Assembly (NCBI GenBank): GCA_963677445.2
Contig: CAXXGF010000080.1
Location: 70,891-134,890, forward strand
Length of the DNA stretch: 64,000 nt
Reading direction: 5' to 3'
From: G963677445 sp963677445
GTDB lineage: Bacteria; Bacteroidota; Ignavibacteria; Ignavibacteriales; Melioribacteraceae
Shown here: positions 51,473 to 59,652 of the stretch, piece by piece
How the letters are laid out: each line of letters starts with the position of its first letter
Numbering within the stretch: the stretch's first letter is position 1
Notes under the pieces: model-generated
Databases searched by the model: none
Told to the model about the DNA's origin: nothing
The model's input: the letters and a program-made list of their open reading frames with translations, nothing else
Program-made: the position numbers and the translations under genes

Positions 51473-53108
51473 GGGACTGCAATCCGTAGTTATAACAGGG
51501 GCATCCGGATTTGTAGGGAAGTTTCTGCTCGATAATCTGAAGGACTCCTATAATTTGTTTGGCATCGCCCGGCGTTCCATGGGAGCGGCCAATATACCAT
51601 ATCATCCCAATATTCACTGGATGCAATGGGATATAGCGAACAGGGAAAGTATTGATGAAGTCAGAAGCTATATCGAATCAAACGGAGGCGCCGATTATAT
51701 CATTCATCTCGCGGCTTATTATGATTTCGACTATTCAGATAATCCGGAATATGACCGCACAAATGTCGGGGGGACGAAAAATATACTGGCGCTCGCGGAG
51801 GCCTTAAAAGTAAAAAGGCTGATATTTTCCAGCTCCGTAGCGGCATGCAATTTTCCTGAAAATAATGACCAGGTAACTGAAAAAAGCCTTCCCGACGCTG
51901 ATTATCATTACGCGAGAACAAAAAAGGAGGGGGAAAAACTTGTAAAGGAAAGTTCATTGATTTTTCCCGCTTCCGTGATCAGGTTTGCCGCTGTTTACAG
52001 CGACTGGTGTGAATATGCCCCACTTTATAAATTTATTTCGAACTGGACATCAAAAAATATTGATTCCAGAATTCTCGCGGGCAGAGGAGAATCGGCAATT
52101 CCATATATTCATGTTTATGATATTTGTGCGATAATTCAAAAGATCATTAAAGAGAGCAGCCGACTGCCCCGGTTTGCTATATTTAACGCAAGCCCCGACG
52201 GATCAACATCACATAAAGAACTCTTTGAATGGACCACGAGATATTTTTACGGCAAACCTGTGCGCCCCTTTTACCTCCCCCGCCTGCTCGCTTATCCCGG
52301 GCTGTGCTTTAAACATTTGCTGAGTTTTTTACATCTTACCTGCGATGAACCTTTCGAAAAGTTCTGGATGATTAAATATATCGACAAAAAGCTGGACACT
52401 GAATCATCTCTGACAAGGAAAACGCTCGAATGGCAGCCTACGGAAAGATTTAAAATTCACAGGCGGCTGCTTTTTATACTGGAAAAAATGAAAAGCCATC
52501 CTAACGAATGGAAACTTAAGAATGAAGCCGCCCTTAAAAAAACAGAATTCCGGGTAAATTATATGATATATGAAAAGATGGCGGCGGCGCAGGTTGAGCT
52601 GGTTGATAAAATTTCGGATGAAATATTATCTGATATAAATATCAATAAGTTCTCCCTTTATCATAAGATGGACCAGGAGGACTACCATTGTTACCTCAGC
52701 ACACTTTACCACCTTCTGATGGCAACTGTAAGGAGCGGTGAAAGAAGCCTTCTGCTGAAATATATTGATGATATCGCCATTAAAAGATTTGCCGAAGGTT
52801 TTAATGCCATGCAGATAAACGATACCCTGGCAGTTTATCAGGATATTATATATAAATACCTTACCGGTATAAAAGAATTGAAAAAATTTGAAATAGAAGT
52901 ACATGATTATATCATTTTGTCTCTTCAGCTTGCCAAGGATGAGATAGAAGATTTATATGAGAGCCTCCTCCAGAAAATGCCGGCTGAAAAAATCGCCGAA
53001 TCTCCTCTGCTGCCCGACTGCACCGAACTGAAAAGAATGATTAGGCAGTTAAGCGCGTTTTACCAGCTTACCCCCGAATCAGGCGAATATTACGAAGATC
53101 TGCGATAA
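51465..53108 (+). CDS. NAD-dependent epimerase/dehydratase fused to an RsbRD-like helical domain
   Basis: 547 residues. About 1-330 is an extended short-chain dehydrogenase: NAD site GASGFVG near 12, IIHLAAYYDF near 80, SSSVAACN near 122 and the catalytic YARTK (Y-x3-K) near 155. The C-terminal 180 residues are purely helical (EKMAAAQVELVDKISDEIL, then YLSTLYHLLMATVRSGERSLLLKYIDDIAIKRFAEGF and NDTLAVYQDIIYKYL). The pattern resembles the N-terminal sensor domain of RsbR-type stressosome proteins. The start at 51465 overlaps the membrane gene's stop; the frame continues upstream but lacks a site. The substrate is unknown, and the second domain's identity is a pattern-based guess. Confidence 0.82.
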   Translation: MNKGLQSVVITGASGFVGKFLLDNLKDSYNLFGIARRSMGAANIPYHPNIHWMQWDIANRESIDEVRSYIESNGGADYIIHLAAYYDFDYSDNPEYDRTNVGGTKNILALAEALKVKRLIFSSSVAACNFPENNDQVTEKSLPDADYHYARTKKEGEKLVKESSLIFPASVIRFAAVYSDWCEYAPLYKFISNWTSKNIDSRILAGRGESAIPYIHVYDICAIIQKIIKESSRLPRFAIFNASPDGSTSHKELFEWTTRYFYGKPVRPFYLPRLLAYPGLCFKHLLSFLHLTCDEPFEKFWMIKYIDKKLDTESSLTRKTLEWQPTERFKIHRRLLFILEKMKSHPNEWKLKNEAALKKTEFRVNYMIYEKMAAAQVELVDKISDEILSDININKFSLYHKMDQEDYHCYLSTLYHLLMATVRSGERSLLLKYIDDIAIKRFAEGFNAMQINDTLAVYQDIIYKYLTGIKELKKFEIEVHDYIILSLQLAKDEIEDLYESLLQKMPAEKIAESPLLPDCTELKRMIRQLSAFYQLTPESGEYYEDLR

Positions 53109-53500
53109 TTTCACGCATGACAGAATAGCGCATACGAGCCGCCGCGGATTCTGTCCTTTTTTTTCAACAGGTCAAGCCAGATGATAATTACGAATGACGA
53201 ATTACGCCGCATGCAGTTTAATTCTATGCAAAATGGTAAGATTAGTTCCTGAAAAAGAATCCCGAATGGGATTCAATATCAATAGCCCCGGACGGCGAAA
53301 GAAGTGAGCTGTCCGGGGTAAAAAGAAAAACATGCCTCCACGACCCTGAAGGGGTCAAATACAGAAATCTTTAGCAGATTAGATTTTTTTTCGACAAATA
53401 ATATTTTCTCCGGATTGTTAATATTCGACGCCTTCGGTGGCGCTGCTTTCAACCCGGGGAGTTCCATTTTTTCACCGGCCCCGAAGTTATTCCGTTTAAA
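53109..53500. repeat. hairpin repeat island left of the IS110 element
   Basis: No gene. A row of small palindromes: GAATCCC/GGGATTC around GAAT (53257-53274), CCCCGGAC/GTCCGGGG (53286-53318), GACCC/GGGTC (53342-53356) and CGCC/GGCG around TTCGGT near 53431-53444. The order 'small palindrome, then AATAGCC, then GC-rich hairpin' at 53257-53318 is echoed right of the element at 55205-55256. Confidence 0.7.
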
Positions 53501-53579
53501 GTCAAGGAAAATAGGGGAAAAATATTCATAAAGAGATTAGGTAATATCACGCTTTTGAATATTTTTTATTTTCCTTGAC
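53501..53579. repeat. long imperfect hairpin at the edge of the IS110 element
   Basis: 53501-53528 pairs with 53556-53579 over 24 bp (13 + 11), the only flaw being a 4-base GGGG bulge on the left arm. The loop is 27 bases. The right arm ends at the proposed element boundary. Confidence 0.85.
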
Positions 53580-53608
53580 AAACTGTGCTTTTTTTATTTT
53601 ATATATAC

Positions 53609-54994
53609 TTATGGAGCTGAAGCGCCGATCCCGGTCATATCGGTAATGCCTTTTTGGGACGATGCTTTTCGCTCCTTTTTTATTGTCATTTCTTTTCTTT
53701 TTCTTCTCTGTCTGCCTGATATTGGAGCATTTTCATCATAACTCAAATATCTTCTTGAATCTGAATTATCTTCTTCTTTCTTTTCTGATAATTCTTTTCT
53801 TTCCGTTCTTTCCTGGTATTTGGCCGGATCATACTTCTCTTTGTTCTTTAACATCGCATATATTATTCTGGTAATTTTGTGCATGATTGCTCCGATGGCT
53901 GCCTTTGCATTCATCCCACGTCCCATGAAGTTTTCATAGGTTTTTTTGATATATGGATTTTTTGATATGGCCGATAATGCCACCATATATAATATTTCGC
54001 GGGGAACCTTTCTTCCCTTTTTGCTCATGCGTATTTCGTATTTCCCGTCTCCGCTTTCCCGGTAGGACGGATTCAGACCAAAATATGATACCAGATTCTT
54101 CGATGCAGGGAACCGATTTATATCACCTATTTCCAGGAGTAAACCTGTTGCTGAATAATCACTTATTCCTGTAAAACTTTTCAGTAGTTCTACTTCATTT
54201 TTATCGATCTCCTGAGAGATCAGGCTAAGTAATTTTTCTTTTTGTTTTTCCAGATTCAATATCTGTTCAACAATCACTATTATCAACTCTCCCATATTCT
54301 CTTCAACATTTGAAGCTACGGTGTTTTTGGCCTGGGCAATCAATTTTTGTGCTTTCTCCTTTGATATATAAGGGATCTTTGACAGTTTTAATGCACTGGC
54401 CCGCGACAACTTCATCGATGTTGGATAATATTTCAGTAGCTGTTTTATCCAGTTTGGCATACCACTCTTACAATAGTTCAGAAGCTCCGGATTTGCCTGG
54501 TATAGCAACTTTTCCAGTTGATTTTGGAATTGTGTTTTCTGTTTTGTCTGAAGCCTTGCTGTATTAAACAACTTTCTTAATGTGATATAATTCTCTTTTA
54601 CATCATAGCGGACATTCTCCCGATATTTGATCTGGTACTCTGCTACCAGACGTCCGCATATTTTGTCGTTTGATACTTTGAGTAGTCCGGCTTTTCCTGA
54701 ATGATTTACCCCATATGCATTTAATCGGGCTACATGAATTTTATACCTGGACCGTAGTTCCTGTATTGCTGATATCCAGTTATTTTCATAACTCCCGGTG
54801 CTTTCAAAGGCACAATACAATGTTGCTTCGGGATTATTCTTAAAAAAGTTTGCTATTATTTCATGTAATTTCTTATGCCCGGATTTTGTATCGTCTAACT
54901 GAAATGATTTTTCTACTATTTCTTTTTCCTGATCCATAATTGAAAAATCACAGTAACCTTTGCTTACATCTCCTCCAAGATAATAATTTTTCAT
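53609..54994 (-). CDS. IS110-family transposase (DEDD recombinase)
   Basis: 461 residues. The N-terminal RuvC-like DEDD domain starts YLGGDVSKGYCDFSI with the first Asp near 9, the Glu in CAFESTGSY near 63, and the later acidic pair around LKVSNDKICGRLVAEY near 105-112. A coiled-coil middle leads to the C-terminal Tnp_20 domain (LLKSFTGISDYSATGLLLEIGDINRFPASKNLVSYFGLNPSYRESG), which contains the conserved serine region, then HKITRIIYAMLKNKEKYDP. A Lys/Glu-rich tail of about 60 residues is unusual. The enzyme recombines DNA guided by an RNA from the element. AAGAGG precedes the start. Confidence 0.93.
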   Translation of the reverse strand: MKNYYLGGDVSKGYCDFSIMDQEKEIVEKSFQLDDTKSGHKKLHEIIANFFKNNPEATLYCAFESTGSYENNWISAIQELRSRYKIHVARLNAYGVNHSGKAGLLKVSNDKICGRLVAEYQIKYRENVRYDVKENYITLRKLFNTARLQTKQKTQFQNQLEKLLYQANPELLNYCKSGMPNWIKQLLKYYPTSMKLSRASALKLSKIPYISKEKAQKLIAQAKNTVASNVEENMGELIIVIVEQILNLEKQKEKLLSLISQEIDKNEVELLKSFTGISDYSATGLLLEIGDINRFPASKNLVSYFGLNPSYRESGDGKYEIRMSKKGRKVPREILYMVALSAISKNPYIKKTYENFMGRGMNAKAAIGAIMHKITRIIYAMLKNKEKYDPAKYQERTERKELSEKKEEDNSDSRRYLSYDENAPISGRQRRKRKEMTIKKERKASSQKGITDMTGIGASAP

Positions 54995-55030
54995 ATTATA
55001 CCTCTTAAAATATTTTAGGTAGTATATCAG

Positions 55031-55147
55031 GGAATATTTACCTTGTCTTATACGGATTTTTATCCAGGTTATTCCTCAACTTTTACCTGACAGAATGAAG
55101 ACACTTCGGGACGGATTCTTGATCCATGGGACGTGCCTTCTATTCTG
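55031..55147 (-). ncRNA. candidate bridge (seek) RNA of the IS110 element
   Basis: On the transposase sense strand, upstream of the gene, two stem-loops with internal loops follow each other. Hairpin 1 (55147 to 55091): CAGAAT/ATTCTG and GAAG/CTTC, then GCAC/GTGT, an internal loop (GTCCCAT opposite GTCCCGAA) and an apical GGAT/ATCC. Hairpin 2 (55075 to 55031): GGAATA/TATTCC and ACCT/AGGT, a one-sided 10-base loop, then an apical GGAT/ATCC. This matches the target-loop then donor-loop order of IS110 bridge RNAs. I could not match the loops convincingly to the flanks. Confidence 0.6.
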
Positions 55148-55204
55148 CAAGTATAAACAATATTTTACTTTCTTACCTTTTTTTATTCTTTCTTTAAACA
55201 TACA

Positions 55205-55509
55205 AGGGGTCGAAGCCGAATAGCCACGGGGTGTTCCCACAGGGAATTCCCCGTGGGGACGGGGTTAAAAAGCGCGCAACATCCCCCGGAGAAACGAACC
55301 AGGTGGTTTAATTTCAGAACTCCTGATCCCGGTTATAAAAAACAATATGTCAGAACCGAAATAAATCACCCACTTTATTCCACATAGAACAAAAAAAATC
55401 ATTCCGGTTCTTTACTTGTTTCCATAAAATATCAGAATTCCAAAGATGATTTGTTTTAGATTTGCCTTAATAATGTTTATCTTGCTTAAAGAAAATTAGA
55501 GATATTATA
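55205..55509. repeat. hairpin repeat island right of the IS110 element
   Basis: Begins with AGGGGTCGAAGCC, a half palindrome, then AATAGCC and a hairpin CCACGGGG/CCCCGTGG near 55222-55256. Near 55308-55345 lies an inverted copy of 755-795 (TTTTTTATA, then CAGGAGTTCTGA when inverted), and near 55350-55390 an inverted copy of the tail of the repeat at 15497-15530. No gene is seen. Confidence 0.65.
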
Positions 55510-55881
55510 GTGTATAATTCTTTTGGTTGTGTCAGTATCATGGCATCCTCGATAAGCGGAGGAATAATTATTTGTTTTTCCCTTATGTTTATAGTTGATG
55601 AGAACCAGCTTTTAAACGCCTGGGGAATAACAATGATTTCAGCCCTGGTGATCGGTAATATTGTGGTATTTATTTTAAGGAAAAAGAATCTGGATGAAAA
55701 AGGAGATATCGGTCATCTTCACCGTACCGAAGGAGATATAATTGAACTAATTGAAAAAGGATGGGCTGAAGATGCTAAAAATCAAAAACCGCCTACTTTC
55801 CGGTTAGCCAGAGAGAAGGATTCTGAAAACTCCTTTCTTTCCAAATCTCGAAATGAATCATCGGACCATCAAGACTCTTAG
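55510..55881 (+). CDS. small membrane protein, unknown function
   Basis: 123 residues if begun at GTG 55510; ATG 55540 is the alternative. Two hydrophobic segments (about 10-30 and 38-58) are followed by a charged tail. No family is recognised and no clear ribosome site is seen. The last 89 bases overlap the 3' end of the convergent LytM gene, which is unusual and lowers confidence in the tail. Confidence 0.42.
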   Translation: MYNSFGCVSIMASSISGGIIICFSLMFIVDENQLLNAWGITMISALVIGNIVVFILRKKNLDEKGDIGHLHRTEGDIIELIEKGWAEDAKNQKPPTFRLAREKDSENSFLSKSRNESSDHQDS

Positions 55882-56995
55882 CGGAGCGGCCAAGTTTTTT
55901 CCCCCCTTTTATCTTATCCCCTTCCGATATTTTAAGATCGGTGAGGTTCCCATAAACCGTGCGGTAATTTCCTTTATGAGTGAGTATGACCACACTTCCA
56001 TAACCGGGGATCCATTCAATTGCCGAGACCATTCCTTCGGCGACAGCAAAGACATCCGATTCTTTATTCGTCAGAATATCAATACCATAATTCAGGGTTA
56101 CGGTATTAAGCCGCTCATTTTTATTTTCGCCAAACTTTTTAATTATTTTACCATATTTAACCGGCCAGGCAAGCTTTCCCTTAAGCGCGGCAAAATTCTC
56201 AAATTTCTCATAAATCTGCGTAAGTGATTTTCCACCTTTATTTTTATTTTCCCTGGCAAGCCTCTCCTTTCTTAATCTCTCTTCCTCAAGCTTAGCTATT
56301 ATTTTCTGTATCTGGAGTCTGGCTCTGTCCTGTTCTTCAATATCCCTCTTCAAAACCATGCTGTCTTCTTTAAGCCTGTTGATCAGGGTTTCTTTTTCTT
56401 TGCGGTTTTCCTGAAGGTCAGCTATCTCAATATTTTTTTCTTCTATAAGCCGCTGTCTTTCTTTAATCTCATCCGATAAAAGAGTCGAGAGCCGCTGTAA
56501 TTCCTTTTTTTTATCTTTCAGTTCTTCAAGGTTTTTATTGCCAAATTCAGTAATGTGATTCAGATATTTATAACGTCTCAGCATCCTGGTGATGGAACCT
56601 GAGCCGAATAATGTTTTCAGCCTGCTTTCAGCCCCGTGTTTATATAACCATACTATATAATCGGAATATTTTTTTTTAAGTGAGCCTGTTTCTTTTTCCA
56701 CCTGCTTTATCTCTTCCCGCAGTTTTTTTATCTGCCCGGTTTTTATCCTCTCCTCACTTTCATAACGTCTTACAAGCTTTTCATAAAGATGCTCCTGCTT
56801 TTTCATATTACTGAGCATCTCCCATGATTCTTTTTCCTGTTTTGCCAGATTCTTCAGATCATCCTTAAGTTTACGGATATTTGATCTTATATGCTCAAGC
56901 TCAATATTTTTCTGCTGTATCTGTTCAGCTTCCTGGGCGGTCAGAGAAACAGCAAAAAAAAGGAAAATAATTATATATTGGATCCCCTTTACCAT
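55793..56995 (-). CDS. EnvC-like LytM/M23 peptidoglycan hydrolase activator
   Basis: 400 residues: signal peptide (MVKGIQYIIIFLFFAVSLTAQ), a long coiled coil (about 22-250) and a C-terminal LytM/M23 fold (LAWPVKYGKIIKKFG to FQNPSLWLTGK). The zinc ligands are degenerate: the first motif reads NYGIDI where H-x-G-I-D is expected, and YGNL replaces YGHL, though IHFEI keeps its histidine. This is the EnvC pattern, in which the protein activates cell-wall amidases at division instead of cutting. The start overlaps the DUF4292 stop by 7 bases (ATGGTAA), making it the last gene of a three-gene operon. Confidence 0.88.
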   Translation of the reverse strand: MVKGIQYIIIFLFFAVSLTAQEAEQIQQKNIELEHIRSNIRKLKDDLKNLAKQEKESWEMLSNMKKQEHLYEKLVRRYESEERIKTGQIKKLREEIKQVEKETGSLKKKYSDYIVWLYKHGAESRLKTLFGSGSITRMLRRYKYLNHITEFGNKNLEELKDKKKELQRLSTLLSDEIKERQRLIEEKNIEIADLQENRKEKETLINRLKEDSMVLKRDIEEQDRARLQIQKIIAKLEEERLRKERLARENKNKGGKSLTQIYEKFENFAALKGKLAWPVKYGKIIKKFGENKNERLNTVTLNYGIDILTNKESDVFAVAEGMVSAIEWIPGYGSVVILTHKGNYRTVYGNLTDLKISEGDKIKGGKKLGRSAKSLDGPMIHFEIWKERSFQNPSLWLTGK

Positions 56996-57777
56996 TCAAC
57001 CACTTCAGCGTCTGAAGGAATATCGATATCAACATCAACATTTTCCCGGTTAATCTTTATGTTTCTGTATTCGATGTCGAGACGCTGATTTTCCGATTCA
57101 TTAAAAATCCTGGAATTATGTGGGACCGGAACATCATTATAATTCCTGAACCGGCTGTAATTCCCTTCAAAAAGTGTTTTATCACTTTTATCTTTGATGA
57201 CATAATCCGTTATCGCGAGATTCCCTGCATCGATTGTGTAGAGGCTGTTATAGCCCGATATCCTGTCGGTATAGGTCAGAAAATAATTTTCTTTGTTTCC
57301 TTCAAATTTGTCCGGCTCGCGCCTGAGTTTTTCTGTCAGGTTAACCGCGCCGGCAAAAGCGTCCATGATATCTTCAAAGGAAAGATCGACTTTAAATACA
57401 TTTTTTAATACTGATCTGTCATGTTTTCCTTTATGAACCTTATTCCTTAGTACATCATAAAAAATGAAATCATTATTAGTCACTCGCGCCGCTGCCAGAT
57501 CAATCCCAAAAGGACCATAAACTGAAATTTTTACCGTATCCGGTTTTTTAATTACTACCTCAAAAGTTGCCGAGGCTGAAAGATCGGGAGATTCAACATT
57601 GATCACCCCGTTGCCTTCAAACACCTTTATTTTTCTTCTGTTCGATTCCAGTTTTTTCACAAGTCTGTCGGGCGAAAGAACCATTTCGGGTGATTCCTGT
57701 TTTGAGGGAATACAAGCCTGGGCTAAAATGATTATAAAGATAAAATATAACAGATTGCGGATACTAATTATTTTCAC
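56989..57777 (-). CDS. DUF4292 lipoprotein
   Basis: 262 residues: lipobox IILAQAC (Cys near 22), then the DUF4292 region (VFEGNGVINVESPDLSASATFEVVIKKPDTVKISVYGPFGIDLAAARVTNNDFIFYD), whose beta pattern resembles LolA/LolB-type lipid carriers. A lipoprotein-sorting or outer-membrane role is inferred from that resemblance. The start is GTG at 57777, two bases after the TPR gene stop, with GGAG upstream. TPR-DUF4292-LytM is a recurrent order in Bacteroidetes-related genomes. Confidence 0.86.
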   Translation of the reverse strand: MKIISIRNLLYFIFIIILAQACIPSKQESPEMVLSPDRLVKKLESNRRKIKVFEGNGVINVESPDLSASATFEVVIKKPDTVKISVYGPFGIDLAAARVTNNDFIFYDVLRNKVHKGKHDRSVLKNVFKVDLSFEDIMDAFAGAVNLTEKLRREPDKFEGNKENYFLTYTDRISGYNSLYTIDAGNLAITDYVIKDKSDKTLFEGNYSRFRNYNDVPVPHNSRIFNESENQRLDIEYRNIKINRENVDVDIDIPSDAEVVEW

Positions 57778-57779
57778 GT

Positions 57780-59573
57780 TTATTTATTCTCCAGTTTAAT
57801 TTTAATCTTCTCAAGCGCCGGGTCAATCTCAAGGGCTTTTTCCCACTGCCGCCTTGCCTTTTCCTTATCCCCCATCTCGAAATATACATCTCCGAGATGG
57901 TCCAGAACCTCGGCATTATCTTCGTCATATTTCAGCGATCTTAATATAAACTCTTCCGCTTTATTATATTCCCCGAGACGGTAATATATCCATCCCATAG
58001 TATCGAGATAGGATGAACTCTCGGGATCTTTTTCCAGAGCTTTTTCAACCATTTCTTTGGCTTCCTCCAGCCTGATGCCCCGTTCTGATAATGAGTAAGC
58101 GTAATTATTAAGAACCAGGGCCGATTCAGGGTCGATGCTCAATGCCTTCTGATAAACCGAATCACACTTATCCCATTGCTCCAGATCATCATAAATAAGT
58201 CCAAGAGTGCCGAGCAATGGAGCATTTTCAGGATCAATTTCGAGGGCTTTGGATATCGACTCAATAGCTTCTTCATATCGTTTCATCTGGTTGAGAGAAA
58301 ATCCGTAAGCATAAAGCGCTGTAAAATTCCCAGGATTAAGCCGGACTGCCTTTTCGAGGTAACCGACCGCCTCCTCATGCCGGTTCTCCTGCCCGAGTGA
58401 AAGCCCCATCAGCAAATTCATGGCGAATTCATCCGGGAAATTCTCCAGCGCGTTATCCATCAATTCTATTGTTTCGGCATATTTTTCATTGTCAAAAAGC
58501 ATCCCCCCGAGACGCACCTGCAGATCGGAGTTCCACCTGGCATCCCCGGCGGCAAACCTGAAATATTCGAGAGCAAGAGAATCTTTCTTCTGTCTCAGCG
58601 ACAGTTCCCCGAGGAAAGCATTAAGCTGCCAGTCGCTGCTGTCGGCATTTACGGTTTTTATCATTTCCACAGTCTGGTCAAGGATTGAGGTATCATTAAG
58701 AGCTTTATTAAAGTAAAGAGTCGCTATCCTTTTTTTTGAAATAAAATCGACATTATCCATTTCAACAATTTTGGAATACTGTTTTAATCCTCCAATTCCA
58801 TCCCCTTTTTGTATCAGGGAGCCCGCTTTCAGTTCAATCAGTTCGGCATCATTGGGAAAAAGAGGGAGAAGTTCTTCAGTCAGCTTCAGCGCGTCATCAT
58901 ATTTTTCATTGTCAATCCAAGACTGTATTAGCAGTTTCTGCATTCTCATATCTGAAGGATTAAGTTCAAGCAGTTTTTCAACAATGCTGATAGTTTCATC
59001 AATATTTCCCATCCTTTCATTCAACTCAGCCATACGGGCAAGTATTGTCCAGTCGGGACCATTCATTTCAATAAGCTTCTTATATATTTCAATCGCGCGG
59101 GAAGGTTTATCATCCTCCAGCAGGAGCGCAAGATTATACATCGCGTCGGCGTTGTTCGAGTCAGCTTCCACAAGCCTTTTGAATACCGCCGCGGCTGAAT
59201 CGGGCTGGCTGCCGGCTTTATAAACGGTAGCGAGAAGAAGATTAAAATCTTTATTTCCGGGCATCAGCTCAACTGCCTTTCGTGAATTTTCCAGCGCCGG
59301 AAGCAATTTCCCAAGCCGGTAATAATTTTTCCCGATGGCATAAAAGATACCGGCGGAAGTGTCATATTTTAATGCCTGCTGATATTCCAGAATAGCTTCG
59401 GCATATTTGGATTTTAAGTCATATACCGCTCCTTCAAGAAAATGCGCGGATGCCTTTTCTTTTTTTTCAAAGTCACTGTTTTGCCTCTCAACTATCTCCT
59501 CTCTATCCACCCTGCTGCCGGAACAGGCGGCCAGAAGCAAACCCAAAACAAGAATAATTCCAAATCTTTTCAT
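57780..59573 (-). CDS. TPR-repeat lipoprotein
   Basis: 597 residues: lipobox LLAAC (Cys near 17), then about fourteen tetratricopeptide units nearly to the end (for example YAEAILEYQQALKYDTSAGIFYAIGKNYYRLGKLLPAL and YNKAEEFILRSLKYDEDNAEVLDHLGDVYFEMGDKEKARRQWEKALEIDP). It is a scaffold for protein contacts in the periplasm, probably anchored in the outer membrane. It is first in the operon with DUF4292 and the LytM factor, so a joint role in cell-wall or outer-membrane assembly is likely but inferred. Confidence 0.9.
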   Translation of the reverse strand: MKRFGIILVLGLLLAACSGSRVDREEIVERQNSDFEKKEKASAHFLEGAVYDLKSKYAEAILEYQQALKYDTSAGIFYAIGKNYYRLGKLLPALENSRKAVELMPGNKDFNLLLATVYKAGSQPDSAAAVFKRLVEADSNNADAMYNLALLLEDDKPSRAIEIYKKLIEMNGPDWTILARMAELNERMGNIDETISIVEKLLELNPSDMRMQKLLIQSWIDNEKYDDALKLTEELLPLFPNDAELIELKAGSLIQKGDGIGGLKQYSKIVEMDNVDFISKKRIATLYFNKALNDTSILDQTVEMIKTVNADSSDWQLNAFLGELSLRQKKDSLALEYFRFAAGDARWNSDLQVRLGGMLFDNEKYAETIELMDNALENFPDEFAMNLLMGLSLGQENRHEEAVGYLEKAVRLNPGNFTALYAYGFSLNQMKRYEEAIESISKALEIDPENAPLLGTLGLIYDDLEQWDKCDSVYQKALSIDPESALVLNNYAYSLSERGIRLEEAKEMVEKALEKDPESSSYLDTMGWIYYRLGEYNKAEEFILRSLKYDEDNAEVLDHLGDVYFEMGDKEKARRQWEKALEIDPALEKIKIKLENK

Positions 59574-59652
59574 ATAATCACTTTCTATTACACCAATAAT
59601 AATTAACTGTTACCACCTTCAACAAAAATAGGTTCCTCAAAATTTTAAGTTA

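Larger units (their letters stand above)
53579..55204. mobile_element. IS110-family insertion sequence
   Basis: Defined by the DEDD transposase at 53609-54994 and about 210 bases of structured non-coding DNA ahead of it. Ends are proposed from the shared CA/ACA at 53578-53580 and 55202-55204, and because a hairpin repeat unit resumes in mid-palindrome at 55205. As expected for IS110, there are no inverted ends or target duplication. The boundaries are tentative to a few bases. Confidence 0.75.
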
